From: Bacteroidota bacterium
GTDB taxonomy: Bacteria; Bacteroidota; Bacteroidia; Bacteroidales; UBA12481
Assembly (NCBI GenBank): GCA_018669475.1
Contig: JABHCC010000041.1
Span: 1 to 32,335, forward strand
DNA: 32,335 nucleotides
Direction of reading: 5' to 3'
Below are positions 7,514 through 16,028 of this stretch, piece by piece. How positions within the stretch are numbered: the stretch's first letter is position 1; every line of letters begins with the position of its first letter. The position numbers were made by a program, and so were the translations under genes. The notes below the pieces were generated by a model. The model had not been told where the DNA came from and did not search any database. It saw only the letters and a program-made list of their open reading frames with translations.

Positions 7514-8293
7514 CTAAATAAATTCCCAGGAAAGAATACTCTTGATAATAATGTTATCTGAAGGATCTGTTAATCCTATGCCAACACCAGTATGCCACCT
7601 GATTTTTTTGTGTTTACCAAGAAAAAGGTTGAATGAAGGAAATATATAGTGCTTCTGTTCAGAGAAACCGGGCAAATCATATAATTCTCCCATTTTGGAG
7701 TAGTACTCAAGTCTGGGCTGAAATACCAGGCTTTTCGTATAGGTATAGGCACCATTTAGTACAAATTCGACACCTTCAGTAACATCTTCTCCACTTATCT
7801 TTTTCTCAACTGTTGGATTCAGGACGATTTGATGGGAGCCTAAATCTTTCTCCATAATCAGCTTGATTTCAATCTCTTCATAGTCTTTATATCCTTTTCG
7901 TGGAAGTTTGTATTCGCCATATATTGCCAAATCCACAGGCAGAAGATTTTTTTCCCTGATACTATAATAGACAGCCACAGCTTTTGTCCTGATCCATTTC
8001 AGATCATGTCCTTTCGGTTGTTCAAAATCAGCATATATGGCAACCGTGAAGTTTCTGGTAATTCCATATTCCAGTTCCAAAGAGTGAGCCATCAATCCGG
8101 CTCTTGGAGCAGTTTCCCCGAAGAAGGAATAATCATGATCTGATGAAGGGATAAAAGTATTCCAAATTACCAGTTCCTTTTCGTTAGCATCCAGGGTAGT
8201 ATAGCCATATACCTGATAGAACTGTGAATTTGCATTTTGGAAAAACATGAGCAGAAAAATTGACACAAAAACTAGTCTTGAATGTACTCTCAT
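7514..8293 (-). CDS. Putative outer-membrane beta-barrel protein
   Basis: I do not recognise a named family. With the ATG at 8293 the product has 259 residues and opens with a normal signal peptide (MRVHSRLVFVSIFLLMFFQNANSQ). The rest is a series of alternating amphipathic strands with aromatic girdles (for example LELEYGITRNFTVAIYADF, LAIYGEYKLP), and the C-terminus ends in ILSWEFI. The terminal aromatic-hydrophobic strand is typical of outer-membrane barrels. A longer frame to a TTG at 8329 exists but would place the signal peptide internally, so the ATG is preferred. It lies directly upstream of the pentaheme cytochrome in the same direction, which suggests they work together, possibly as a barrel plus cytochrome. 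That partnership is inferred from position only. Confidence 0.7.
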   Translation of the reverse strand: MRVHSRLVFVSIFLLMFFQNANSQFYQVYGYTTLDANEKELVIWNTFIPSSDHDYSFFGETAPRAGLMAHSLELEYGITRNFTVAIYADFEQPKGHDLKWIRTKAVAVYYSIREKNLLPVDLAIYGEYKLPRKGYKDYEEIEIKLIMEKDLGSHQIVLNPTVEKKISGEDVTEGVEFVLNGAYTYTKSLVFQPRLEYYSKMGELYDLPGFSEQKHYIFPSFNLFLGKHKKIRWHTGVGIGLTDPSDNIIIKSILSWEFI

Positions 8294-8421
8294 AATGTAA
8301 GATCGGTTATAGAAGATTTCTCTCCCCAAGTTACATATTTTCGGGACAATTTTATCTCATTCAATTTCAAGACACTTCACGAAATTGTTTTGAAGCATGT
8401 CGACAATATGGCAAGCAGTAG

Positions 8422-8449
8422 CAAATGTATTTTTCTTCCAGAGATTCAA
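8422..8449 (-). promoter_or_regulatory. Promoter of the barrel-cytochrome pair
   Basis: On the minus strand a TTG at 8449-8447 is followed 17 bases later by TACATTTG at 8429-8422, a perfect TAnnTTTG -7 box. The expected start of transcription is near 8415, giving a leader of about 120 bases before the ATG at 8293. The -33 element is minimal and the spacing slightly short. Confidence 0.45.
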
Positions 8450-8457
8450 CCCAGGTT

Positions 8458-10368
8458 TTACCTTACCACCATTTTTTTAGTTTCAGAATATTTTCCTGCA
8501 GTTAGTGTATAGAAATATACACCCGATTCCAGATCGTCAGCATTTAATGTGGCTGTTTGTTTGCCAGCCGTTTTTAGTCCTTCATCAATTCTCAGAACTG
8601 TGCGTCCGGTTAGATCCATAAGCTCAATAATTACGTCAGAACTAGCTGCCAATTCATAAGCTATTTCAGTAGTATTGATAAATGGATTTGGATAATTCTG
8701 ATCCAGTGATGTCAGAGTGACTGTTAGATCAACATCATCAATAATATTGCTATGGTCGTTTATATTCATACGTATCATCAGATTTCTTTCAGATACATAC
8801 CAATCATAAAGCCAGGTTAAATTATCTCCAGATCTTGCAACACTCACAGGATCCAGGATCCTTCTATCACTATCTGAACCAACTTGGAAATTTTCATAAC
8901 GATGGCTTATCAAATCCGTATTCATGTTGTTATATTCTACACAGGCATAAACAAAATCTCCTTCAAACAGGAATTCTGATTCACCATCCATTTCTAAAGG
9001 CAAGGTGACCCATGTTCCAATCATAGTAGAATCATAGTCTATAAAATCTGAAACTGTCAATTCTATTGGATCTTCACCATCCTCTGATTTCATATATAGC
9101 GCAAATCTGAAATCAATCATTCCGTCACCCCGACCTCCTGAAATGAAAGCAGAAATAGAATTAACCTCGCAATCATTATAAATCGGATATGCAGTACCAA
9201 CTATATATCCAATATTAGGTTCTCCATCAGCTCCGTATGCTTCCAATCCGTAACAAAAAGATTCTTCTGAAGAATCATCTCCTCTTGAGTAAATACTGTC
9301 GGTGATATCGAAGAAAACTTCCCTGGAATTATTTTCAGGTGTATCATCAGTAGCATCCTGCTTGTAATTAAATTCTGCTTTATAGTGGCCAAAATCAACA
9401 GGAGCATAGAGTTCTTCAATCAGAGTAGTATCTATTTCAAGTGTCCACAACCCTTTTTGTTCACCTGTCTGATTAAATACACTTTGATTATTTTTACTAA
9501 TATCCACTTCGAGGTAGATATTTTCCTGATCGAATTCCCCAAAGTTGATTGCTGATGATTTGAAATTTGTAAGAAAACCATCTCCAATCTGAGATTTTGG
9601 AAACATAAAAGAAGAAGTAACGATGGTTTCCTCATCACCGTCATCCCATTCCATCTCGGCAAATTTTAATTGCAAATCGTTGTCATAAGCTTCTGAAAGT
9701 TGAAAATCATCAATCTGCCACCAATAAAGACTGGTACCTCTCCAGGTTATTTTAATCTGGACATTAGACATACCTGCTACAATGTTTGATATATTTGCTT
9801 CAAAAATAGCTGGTTTTCCAGGAGTAGTTTTATCTGGACGACCCTTATGAGTAGTTCCAAACCCAACATCATATTGTGCCGAATGCACCCAGTCATCTAC
9901 AGTAATTTCAAGGAGCATGTCAAAATAATCATCGTAGTTCATGAAACATGTTTCATAACGAACAATTACTGATGACCGTGAGCTAAAATCAAAAGGAGGG
10001 AAAACGATGGAATTATCAACATTAATTCTTGGAGTGATATCATTATTATAAAGATCAAGGAATAAACAGAGGCTTCCATCCTCAGCTGAAGTTGATTCCA
10101 TTGGGGGTTCACGTGTTAATCTGGGTGTAACCACTGAGTCGTATCCCCACCAGTGCCAGTTAAAACCATTGTCTGTGGGATCTTCCATGTAATATCCCTC
10201 TGGAAGTGACCATCCTCTTTCATTAGTAGGATCGGCCCAATCGAAAGTCTCAAGAAAGAATACTTCACCATTGCCTTTTAAAGCGGGATCATCATTTTGT
10301 TTGTTGCTTTGGGCAAATCCGGAACCTATGGCTACTGTAACAAGGAGAATGAGTAGAGTTTTTTTCAT
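8458..10368 (-). CDS. Secreted T9SS cargo protein with Por_Secre_tail sorting domain
   Basis: The 636-residue protein starts with a clear signal peptide cleaved after about residue 19 (MKKTLLILLVTVAIGSGFAQ). It ends with a type IX secretion sorting domain from about residue 555: LDQNYPNPFINTTEIAYEL, then VIIELMDLTGRTVLRI, LESGVYFYTLTAG and a terminal KKMVVR. The region at about 35-230 is a beta-sandwich-like domain (ETFDWADP near its start, WWQIDDFQLSEA near its end), resembling the MAM/jelly-roll modules of secreted Bacteroidota proteins. No catalytic motif was seen. The protein should cross the outer membrane through the T9SS and be anchored or released; its task is unknown. It is divergent from the sulfatase pseudogene. 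Confidence 0.87.
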   Translation of the reverse strand: MKKTLLILLVTVAIGSGFAQSNKQNDDPALKGNGEVFFLETFDWADPTNERGWSLPEGYYMEDPTDNGFNWHWWGYDSVVTPRLTREPPMESTSAEDGSLCLFLDLYNNDITPRINVDNSIVFPPFDFSSRSSVIVRYETCFMNYDDYFDMLLEITVDDWVHSAQYDVGFGTTHKGRPDKTTPGKPAIFEANISNIVAGMSNVQIKITWRGTSLYWWQIDDFQLSEAYDNDLQLKFAEMEWDDGDEETIVTSSFMFPKSQIGDGFLTNFKSSAINFGEFDQENIYLEVDISKNNQSVFNQTGEQKGLWTLEIDTTLIEELYAPVDFGHYKAEFNYKQDATDDTPENNSREVFFDITDSIYSRGDDSSEESFCYGLEAYGADGEPNIGYIVGTAYPIYNDCEVNSISAFISGGRGDGMIDFRFALYMKSEDGEDPIELTVSDFIDYDSTMIGTWVTLPLEMDGESEFLFEGDFVYACVEYNNMNTDLISHRYENFQVGSDSDRRILDPVSVARSGDNLTWLYDWYVSERNLMIRMNINDHSNIIDDVDLTVTLTSLDQNYPNPFINTTEIAYELAASSDVIIELMDLTGRTVLRIDEGLKTAGKQTATLNADDLESGVYFYTLTAGKYSETKKMVVR

Positions 10369-10508
10369 AATAAATGGTTTTCTGGTGTTCTGTATTTGTT
10401 AGGGTAAGATTGTATCTTGCTATGCATGCAAGGTATGTAATTAAAGTATTGGAACATAGTAGTATACTGCCTTTTTGTATCATTTTTGAGACTAAACAAG
10501 AATACAAC

Positions 10509-10998
10509 ATGTTAAAAAGGATAGAATTCTTGAACCTTAAAATCCTGTTTGGGATAATCATAATCACTCAGATTTTGGGGATGTCTTGCGTTAACCAAGC
10601 GGAAAATGATAATTCTCAACCAAATATAATTTTCATATTCGCAGATGACTTAAACGATGCCATACATGGACTAGGAGGACATCCACAAGCAAAAACTCCT
10701 AATATTGACCGTTTAATAGATCATGGGATGAAGTTTACCAATGCACATGCAAACGCTACTTTGTGTGGTCCTTCTCGAGCCAGCCTTTTAACCGGGACTC
10801 ATCCTTATTCAAATAAAGTGTTGCGAAATGGGCAAAAGATGAGAAATAGTCCAGTGCTTAGCATATGACGAGGAAGAATTATACGACCATGATAACGATC
10901 CACATGAATGGAAGAACCTGGCATACGATTCCAAATATGAAACGGTAAAAAACGAATTGAAAGAAAAGATACGATCCCAAACTAGGCTTAGGTATTAA
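10509..10998 (+). pseudogene. Sulfatase remnant, middle deleted
   Basis: The first 119 codons from ATG 10509 are a good sulfatase N-terminus: a lipoprotein-like signal (LGMSC), PNIIFIFADDLND with the metal-binding Asp pair, and the formylglycine motif LCGPSRASLLTG. The frame ends at TGA 10866-10868. In another frame beginning at 10867 the sequence resumes with DEEELYDHDNDPHEWKNLA and ends at TAA 10996-10998. That is the conserved sulfatase C-terminus; compare EELYNINNDPNEWENIA in the intact sulfatase at 20301-21938. By alignment with that 545-residue copy, roughly 370-390 residues are missing and the joint is out of frame. The product cannot be active. It is oriented like, and 50 bases before, the broken PQQ lipoprotein gene. 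Confidence 0.9.
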
Positions 10999-11048
10999 AA
11001 ATACTATCTTCGACTTCTTAATAAATATTTCATTCAAAGGTTTAAAGC

Positions 11049-12293
11049 ATGAGAAAAACTAAAGGTATTGTCCTTATTGTTTTGATAGCAATCGTTACCA
11101 GCTGCAACTTTGAAAAGAAAACTGAAATAAGCCAATGGAGGGGACCTGACAGAAACGGAATCTATCCTGAAAAAGATTTATTAACTGAATGGCCTTCGGA
11201 AGGCCCAGAATTATTGTGGAAATATGAGGATCTAGGTATCGGACACGCTACGGCCTCAGTTACAAAGAATCAAGTTTTTGCTACAGGAACAATAGATAGT
11301 ATTAGCTATATTTTCTCATTTGATCTGGAAGGTACTCTTTTGTGGAAGAAGAATATTGGCTAGGAATGGATGAAAAATTTTCCGGGTATAAGATCTACTC
11401 CTTTGATCTACGATGGGATGGGTTATCTCTTAAACGGTCTGGGTAAATTGTATTGTTTTGATTTGGAGAATGGCGATTTTTTCTGGACAAAAGATCTTTT
11501 TGAAGACTATGACGGAGAGAATATTACATGGGGAATTACGGAGAATCTTTTAATTGACGGTGAGAAACTTTTCTGTACTCCTGGTGGTACCGAAGGCAAT
11601 GTTATTGCCCTTAACAGAATTAGTGGTGATATAATATGGGAAAGTAAGGGGGCTGGAAAAGCAAGTTCCTATGGATCACCTCTGATTATTGATCACAATG
11701 ATAATAGATTTCTTATTGTACACACTGCTTCTTCAATTATTTCAGTGAATATTGAGAATGGGGAGTTGGCCTGGGAGCATCCCATTTATAATGACGGTGG
11801 CTCACATGCCAATACTTCAATATTTAGAAATGACTCGCTATTTTTATTACAAGGATATAGAGACACAACAGTGTTATTGAGAGTTGCCCAAAATGGCCTT
11901 TCAGTAGAACAAATATGGGAAACTACATTATTGGATATTGGAATGGGTGATGGAGTATTGTTGGGCAACAATCTATTCAGTGGTGCCAACCGAGATGGAA
12001 CTCTTTTTTCGATAGACTGGAAAACCGGTAAGGAGAATTATTCGCTTGAAAACACTTCAAAAGGCCGTATGAAAGGGCGTACAGTAATAACGGCTGAAGG
12101 TCTTCTATACTGCTTTGGATTCTCTGGCAAATTTGAATTATTGAAGCCAGGTGAAACAGGATTTGAGATAATGGGATCTTTTCAGGTTGGAGATGACGAT
12201 TACAATCATTGGGCTCATCCTGTTATTAAGGATGGCCGACTCTATATTCGCCACAAAAATACACTCTGGGTGTATCAGGTAGGAAAAGAGTGA
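11049..12293 (+). pseudogene. PQQ-like beta-propeller lipoprotein gene interrupted by one TAG
   Basis: The two halves, 11049-11363 and 11370-12293, are in the same frame and separated only by TAG at 11361-11363. Together they make a 414-codon PQQ-like propeller lipoprotein. It has a lipoprotein signal (IVTSC), then SQWRGPDRNGIYPE, the usual opening of this family, and then tryptophan-docking blades such as GDIIWESKGAGKASSYGSPLI and GELAWEHPI. Such proteins are surface or periplasmic and often lie near sulfatases and glycosidases. The downstream half has an ATG six bases after the TAG, so restart is possible, but that product would lack the export signal. TAG is an ordinary stop elsewhere in the window, so a nonsense mutation or a sequencing error is likelier than recoding. 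It converges with the PPIase gene, with two bases between the stops. Confidence 0.85.
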
Positions 12294-12295
12294 TT

Positions 12296-13354
12296 CTATT
12301 GGTCAACTAATTCAAGTGCGTAAATAATAGTTGTGTTAGGAGAGATTACAAATCTTTTACTCCCTGGAATATTTTTGCCATAAAATCCACTCCTGCCATA
12401 CCCCAACTCTGATGGGACGATCAAAATCCTTGTTTCTCCAACCTTCATATCCTGAATTGCATCATCAAGTGCTGCAACCAACCTTGATTCTCCAACTTCG
12501 TAGGCAAATAATTGAGCTTCTTCACCAAAAGAGGGATTTCCATTGCTCGAGCTACTGACAAAATGTAATCCATTAAACAGTTCTCCTTTATACTTGACAT
12601 TCAATACGCTTCCTGTTTTTACATTTTCTCCTTGCCCCTCCTTCAGTACCCTAAACCGATAGCCTGCAGATGCAACAATAGCATCTGGCCACCTTTCTTG
12701 AATAATAGCTTCTTCTCTGCCTTTTTTTTCTTGATCCAGCTTATTAACTTTCTCCCACTGCTTTTCAATCAGCATTTCAAACATCTCAGTGTTGGGTTGA
12801 AACGCTTTTGCTTTCTTTCCCTTCCTGATAATTTCAATACTTTCGAAAACATCACCCTTTTCAATACGATACAAAACATCCATCCCTTCGGTAACACGAC
12901 CAAAAACAATATAATCACCATCAAGATACGATCTGTCTCCCAGGGTAATACACCACTGGTCACTATTCGTGTGTGGCCCGCCATTGGCAAAATTCAACAT
13001 CCCTGCTTTATTGTGACTAAGGCCTGGATGAATTTCATTAGGAAATTTGTATCCTGTTCCCTTGTTATTCTCTCCGGAGGGAGATCCTCCCTGGATAACA
13101 TGCCCCTCTTCAACCCTGTGTATAACTGATCCATCATAGTATGGAGTACCTAAGGGATATGATGCATTTTCAATTGTTCCTTCCGCCAGACCAACAAAAT
13201 TTGCCACTGATAAAGGAACCTTCTCAAATTCAAGAAAGGCAATAATTTTTCCCTTGCTTGTATTTATTTCTGCATAAACTCCTTCCTCCTTTGTACAACC
13301 AAGCAGAATAGCAAATACGACACAACAACTAAATATAATATGAAGTTTTTTCAT
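12296..13354 (-). CDS. Cyclophilin-FKBP fusion peptidyl-prolyl isomerase lipoprotein
   Basis: This 352-residue lipoprotein (lipobox LLGC, Cys20) carries two unrelated proline isomerase folds. Residues about 27-190 are a cyclophilin: VIHRVEEGHVIQGGSP with the catalytic Arg, LNFANGGPHTNSDQW, and LDGDYIVFGRVTEGMD. A charged linker of about 45 residues follows. Residues about 235-352 are an FKBP domain (VLNVKYKGELFNGLHF, LDDAIQDMKVGETRILIVP, LGYG, IIYALELVDQ). Dual immunophilins in this order (CFBP type) are known from Bacteroidota and spirochaetes. Anchored in the envelope, it should help fold exported or outer-membrane proteins. Most cyclophilin active-site positions look conserved, though QFFIT is QWCIT here. 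It lies convergent with the PQQ gene. Confidence 0.92.
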   Translation of the reverse strand: MKKLHIIFSCCVVFAILLGCTKEEGVYAEINTSKGKIIAFLEFEKVPLSVANFVGLAEGTIENASYPLGTPYYDGSVIHRVEEGHVIQGGSPSGENNKGTGYKFPNEIHPGLSHNKAGMLNFANGGPHTNSDQWCITLGDRSYLDGDYIVFGRVTEGMDVLYRIEKGDVFESIEIIRKGKKAKAFQPNTEMFEMLIEKQWEKVNKLDQEKKGREEAIIQERWPDAIVASAGYRFRVLKEGQGENVKTGSVLNVKYKGELFNGLHFVSSSSNGNPSFGEEAQLFAYEVGESRLVAALDDAIQDMKVGETRILIVPSELGYGRSGFYGKNIPGSKRFVISPNTTIIYALELVDQ

Positions 13355-13511
13355 AATACGAAGATAGTAGATTCTGGGTATTGGTGTTTAATACCAGCCA
13401 GATATACGTTTAATTAAGCACAGTTTTCTTATGTAATATTCCAGGCAACATCAAGCTTGAAACCTTCAACTACTTCAATAACACCAAGGCTTTCGATAAT
13501 AAAAAAATTCC

Positions 13512-13519
13512 TATATTTG
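13512..13519 (+). promoter_or_regulatory. -7 box of the tRNA gene
   Basis: TATATTTG matches the TAnnTTTG consensus perfectly and lies 28 bases upstream of the mature tRNA start, giving a leader of about 20 bases. Only a poor -33 match (TTTCG at 13491) is seen. Confidence 0.5.
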
Positions 13520-13547
13520 CACCCGCTCTGCAGAAATACGGAGTATC

Positions 13548-13621
13548 GGGCCCATAGCTCAGTTGGTTAGAGCACCTGACTCATAATCAGGTGGTCGCTG
13601 GTTCAAGCCCAGCTGGGCCCA
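13548..13621 (+). tRNA. tRNA with CAT anticodon, probably tRNA-Ile2 (lysidine) or elongator Met
   Basis: The 74-base cloverleaf is complete: acceptor GGGCCCA paired with TGGGCCC, D arm GCTC/GAGC, anticodon stem CCTGA/TCAGG with the seven-base loop CTCATAA (anticodon CAT), and T arm GCTGG/CCAGC with loop TTCAAGC. The discriminator base is A; CCA is not encoded. CAT could be elongator Met or the isoleucine AUA reader whose C34 is modified to lysidine by TilS. The variable loop and T arm (TGGTCGCTGGTTCAAG) resemble the enterobacterial ileX type more than metT, so Ile2 is favoured. It is not the initiator, which would have a 1-72 mismatch. Confidence 0.95.
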
Positions 13622-13689
13622 CGAAGGCCACTCGCAATCCACCACTGTTTGGGTGTGAGTGTGTTACGGAGCGTGGGTGTGAAAAGATA

Positions 13690-13718
13690 AAGCTCAGTCG
13701 AAAGGCTGGGCTTTTTTT
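13690..13718 (+). terminator. Rho-independent terminator after the tRNA
   Basis: AAGCTCAGTC and GGCTGGGCTT form a 10-pair stem (three G-T pairs) closed by a GAAA tetraloop at 13700-13703, followed by a run of T. It lies about 70 bases after the tRNA, which makes it the likely transcript end. Confidence 0.85.
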
Positions 13719-13885
13719 GTTTTACCAGGTTGGCTAGTTTTTTCATAATGGTAAAGCTAGTGAATTTGATAATTTAGCATTCAGCGATCGTCATGCAGAG
13801 CATGAGCCAACCTCCATGATGTTATTAAACACCGTTACAGTATTCTACGAATTAATCTTGTAACTTTACTTGAAAGCTAAATCCC

Positions 13886-15496
13886 ATGAAAAAATCATTA
13901 TTGATTATCGGTCTCAGTTTTGCGTTTCTGAGTCTGTTCTCACAAGAAAGAAACGACAACTGCACCAGTGTGCTTGTCTCAAAAGGTGCCTCAAGAGATG
14001 GTTCAGTCATGATTACTTATGCTTGTGATGCGGAATTTGTTTCTCTGATGCGACACCTCCCGGCGATGGATCATGATGCTAACTCCTTCATTGAAATCCG
14101 CAGGCGAGATGGTGAAGTTCGAAAGGTCAAGCAGGTACCCCATACCTATAAAGTGGTTGGAAACATTAACGAATTTCAGGTTGCCATAGGAGAAACAACA
14201 ACCAGCGGAAGAAGAGAACTGGTTGATCGGGATGGATTACTGGGTTATGGCAAATTAATGGAATTGATGTTGCAGCGAGCTAAAACAGCCCGGGAAGGAA
14301 TCAAGGTAATAGTAGATCTAGTTGAAGAATATGGATACAGCAGTTCAATGGAGGCCTTCTCAATTGCTGATCCTGAAGAGGTGTGGTTTATGGAGATCAT
14401 TGGAAAAGGAACCGGCAACACGGGAGCTATCTGGGTTGCACTCAGAGTTCCTGACGGATATGTATCATGCCATGCCAATCTATCACGTATAGGAGAAATT
14501 CCTTTTGAGGACAAAGAGAACTGTATGTACTCAGAGGATGTGAAGTCATTCGCCATTGAAAAAGGATATTATGATCCCGGTTCAGGAGAACCCTTCAGAT
14601 TCAATTTAGCTTACTGCCCGCCCTCTCCAGGCAGTTTACACTCATGTGCCACACGCGTGTGGAGCATTTTGAGAAGGTGTGCCCCATCACTCAATCTGTC
14701 TCCTGATTATCATCGTGGCGTTGAGGGTGCTGATCCCTATCCTCTTTGGGTGAAACCAGATGAGAAAGTATCATTACAAGGGGTTTTCAGCCTGATTCGC
14801 GATCATTATGAAGGCACTCCATTTGATATGAGAAAGGGTGTTGATGCTGGACCTTTTGGTTGCCCTTACCGTTGGCGCCCCCTTGGATGGAAACTAGATG
14901 ACACAGATTATATTTGGGAAAGACCCATCGCTACCCAGCAAACAGCCTACTCTTTTGTTTCTCAATCCCGCTCATGGTTGCCTGATCCAATTGGCGGAAT
15001 CAATTGGCAAGGCGTGGATGATGCTTACACCACTTGCTTTGTTCCATTCTATTGCTGCGTGAATGAGGTTCCTGAGGTATTTCAATCTGGAGATTTACAA
15101 GAATTCTCATGGGAATCCGCCTGGTGGGTCTTCAACTTCGTTTCTAATTTTGCCAACCTGAAATACTCCTATATGATTCAGGATATTCAGAAAGTGCAAA
15201 ACAGATTGGAAGGAATTGAAGTGACTACACAACCAGCAGTTGAAAGTGCTGCCGCGGAATTGTATAAATCAGATCCTGAAATCATGGAGCATTACTTAAC
15301 CAATTACTGCAATTCAAATGCTGAAAGCGTTATCAAAGAGTGGATCAAGCTCGGCGAAGGCCTGATAACCAAATACAACGACGGATACGTTAAAAATGAA
15401 AATGGCAGAGCCCAAGGTGTCAGCTACCCGGAAGAGTGGTTAAGAAAAGTGGTTAAAGAACGCCCCGATCAATTCAAATTGAATCAGTGGCGCTAA
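13886..15496 (+). CDS. Secreted family C69 dipeptidase
   Basis: The 536-residue product has a short signal peptide (residues 1-20) and then NDNCTSVLVSKGASRDGS. In C69 (PepD-like) Ntn hydrolases the Cys of this block, here Cys26, becomes the N-terminal nucleophile after the pre-sequence is removed. Other family features are ETTTSGRREL (about 111-120), GSSMEAF-like YSSSMEAFSIADPEEVWFMEI, and the RPIATQQT-type ERPIATQQTAYSF followed by a Trp-rich stretch. The enzyme should split dipeptides, here outside the cytoplasm. The length is normal for the family. A -7-like TAACTTTA lies 18 bases upstream of the ATG. Another Ntn hydrolase gene, which is broken, lies 530 bases downstream. Confidence 0.9.
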   Translation: MKKSLLIIGLSFAFLSLFSQERNDNCTSVLVSKGASRDGSVMITYACDAEFVSLMRHLPAMDHDANSFIEIRRRDGEVRKVKQVPHTYKVVGNINEFQVAIGETTTSGRRELVDRDGLLGYGKLMELMLQRAKTAREGIKVIVDLVEEYGYSSSMEAFSIADPEEVWFMEIIGKGTGNTGAIWVALRVPDGYVSCHANLSRIGEIPFEDKENCMYSEDVKSFAIEKGYYDPGSGEPFRFNLAYCPPSPGSLHSCATRVWSILRRCAPSLNLSPDYHRGVEGADPYPLWVKPDEKVSLQGVFSLIRDHYEGTPFDMRKGVDAGPFGCPYRWRPLGWKLDDTDYIWERPIATQQTAYSFVSQSRSWLPDPIGGINWQGVDDAYTTCFVPFYCCVNEVPEVFQSGDLQEFSWESAWWVFNFVSNFANLKYSYMIQDIQKVQNRLEGIEVTTQPAVESAAAELYKSDPEIMEHYLTNYCNSNAESVIKEWIKLGEGLITKYNDGYVKNENGRAQGVSYPEEWLRKVVKERPDQFKLNQWR

Positions 15497-15554
15497 CAGA
15501 TTTTTGTACCTCGTCCGGATAAAACCAGTTCATTCATCTTAAAAACTTAGAATC

Positions 15555-15970
15555 ATGGGAAGTATGCATTTCCCAACAGTGACTCTTGTTGTCTCCCTGC
15601 TGTTTACTCCTGTCCTTGCTGCGTCCACCGTCGTTCAATCCAATAATGACAAGAATCCTATAATTTCTCCAACCCGCACAGAAATTGTTAATCTCGCCCA
15701 TAAAAATGAATTCAGAAACGTCGTTGGCTATCCTCCTCAAACTCCACAAAAGGACACCGAGCAATTGACCTCTTCAGGCGACCGCAATCCAAAAAATCTG
15801 ATTGTACATAGTGGCTGCTTGTGGTTCTCACAGGCCATCAATCATGAAGGCCAGTCGGCTGTTCAATGGCATATCGCTATGCCAATGATCCCAAAGGAGA
15901 ATTAAGAGCTATTGTTAAGCTGGAAGAAGGTAAAGGAAACGTTTACTGTCAAAGTACCATTCAAATGTAA
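15555..15970 (+). pseudogene. Unrecognised secreted ORF, apparently frameshifted
   Basis: A 116-codon frame from ATG 15555 begins with a plausible signal peptide (FPTVTLVVSLLFTPVLAAS) and contains NLIVHSGCLWFSQAINHEG. It stops at 15903-15905. A second frame, overlapping from about 15866, continues with coding-like sequence (YANDPKGELRAIVKLEEGKG, then NVYCQSTIQM) to TAA 15968-15970. The switch corresponds to a one-base loss. I recognise no family in either part, and the region may be a fossil rather than a gene. No strong ORF is seen on the other strand. Confidence 0.35.
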
Positions 15971-16028
15971 CTTACTTCATTTCTTCGTCCTAATTGGGAA
16001 CATATGAAAAACATCAAAAGACAAAAAA

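Noticed and set aside
11361-11363. TAG recoding (for example pyrrolysine) in the PQQ gene
   Set aside because: TAG is the normal stop of several intact genes here (TPR protein, PKD/FISUMP lipoprotein, sulfatase at 20301), and no recoding element or machinery is visible.
12632-13129. 165-codon plus-strand frame
   Set aside because: It lies antisense to the well-supported cyclophilin-FKBP gene and shows no domain pattern.
13548-13621. Initiator tRNA-fMet
   Set aside because: The first base pairs with base 72 (G-C), and the anticodon stem lacks the three G-C pairs typical of initiators.
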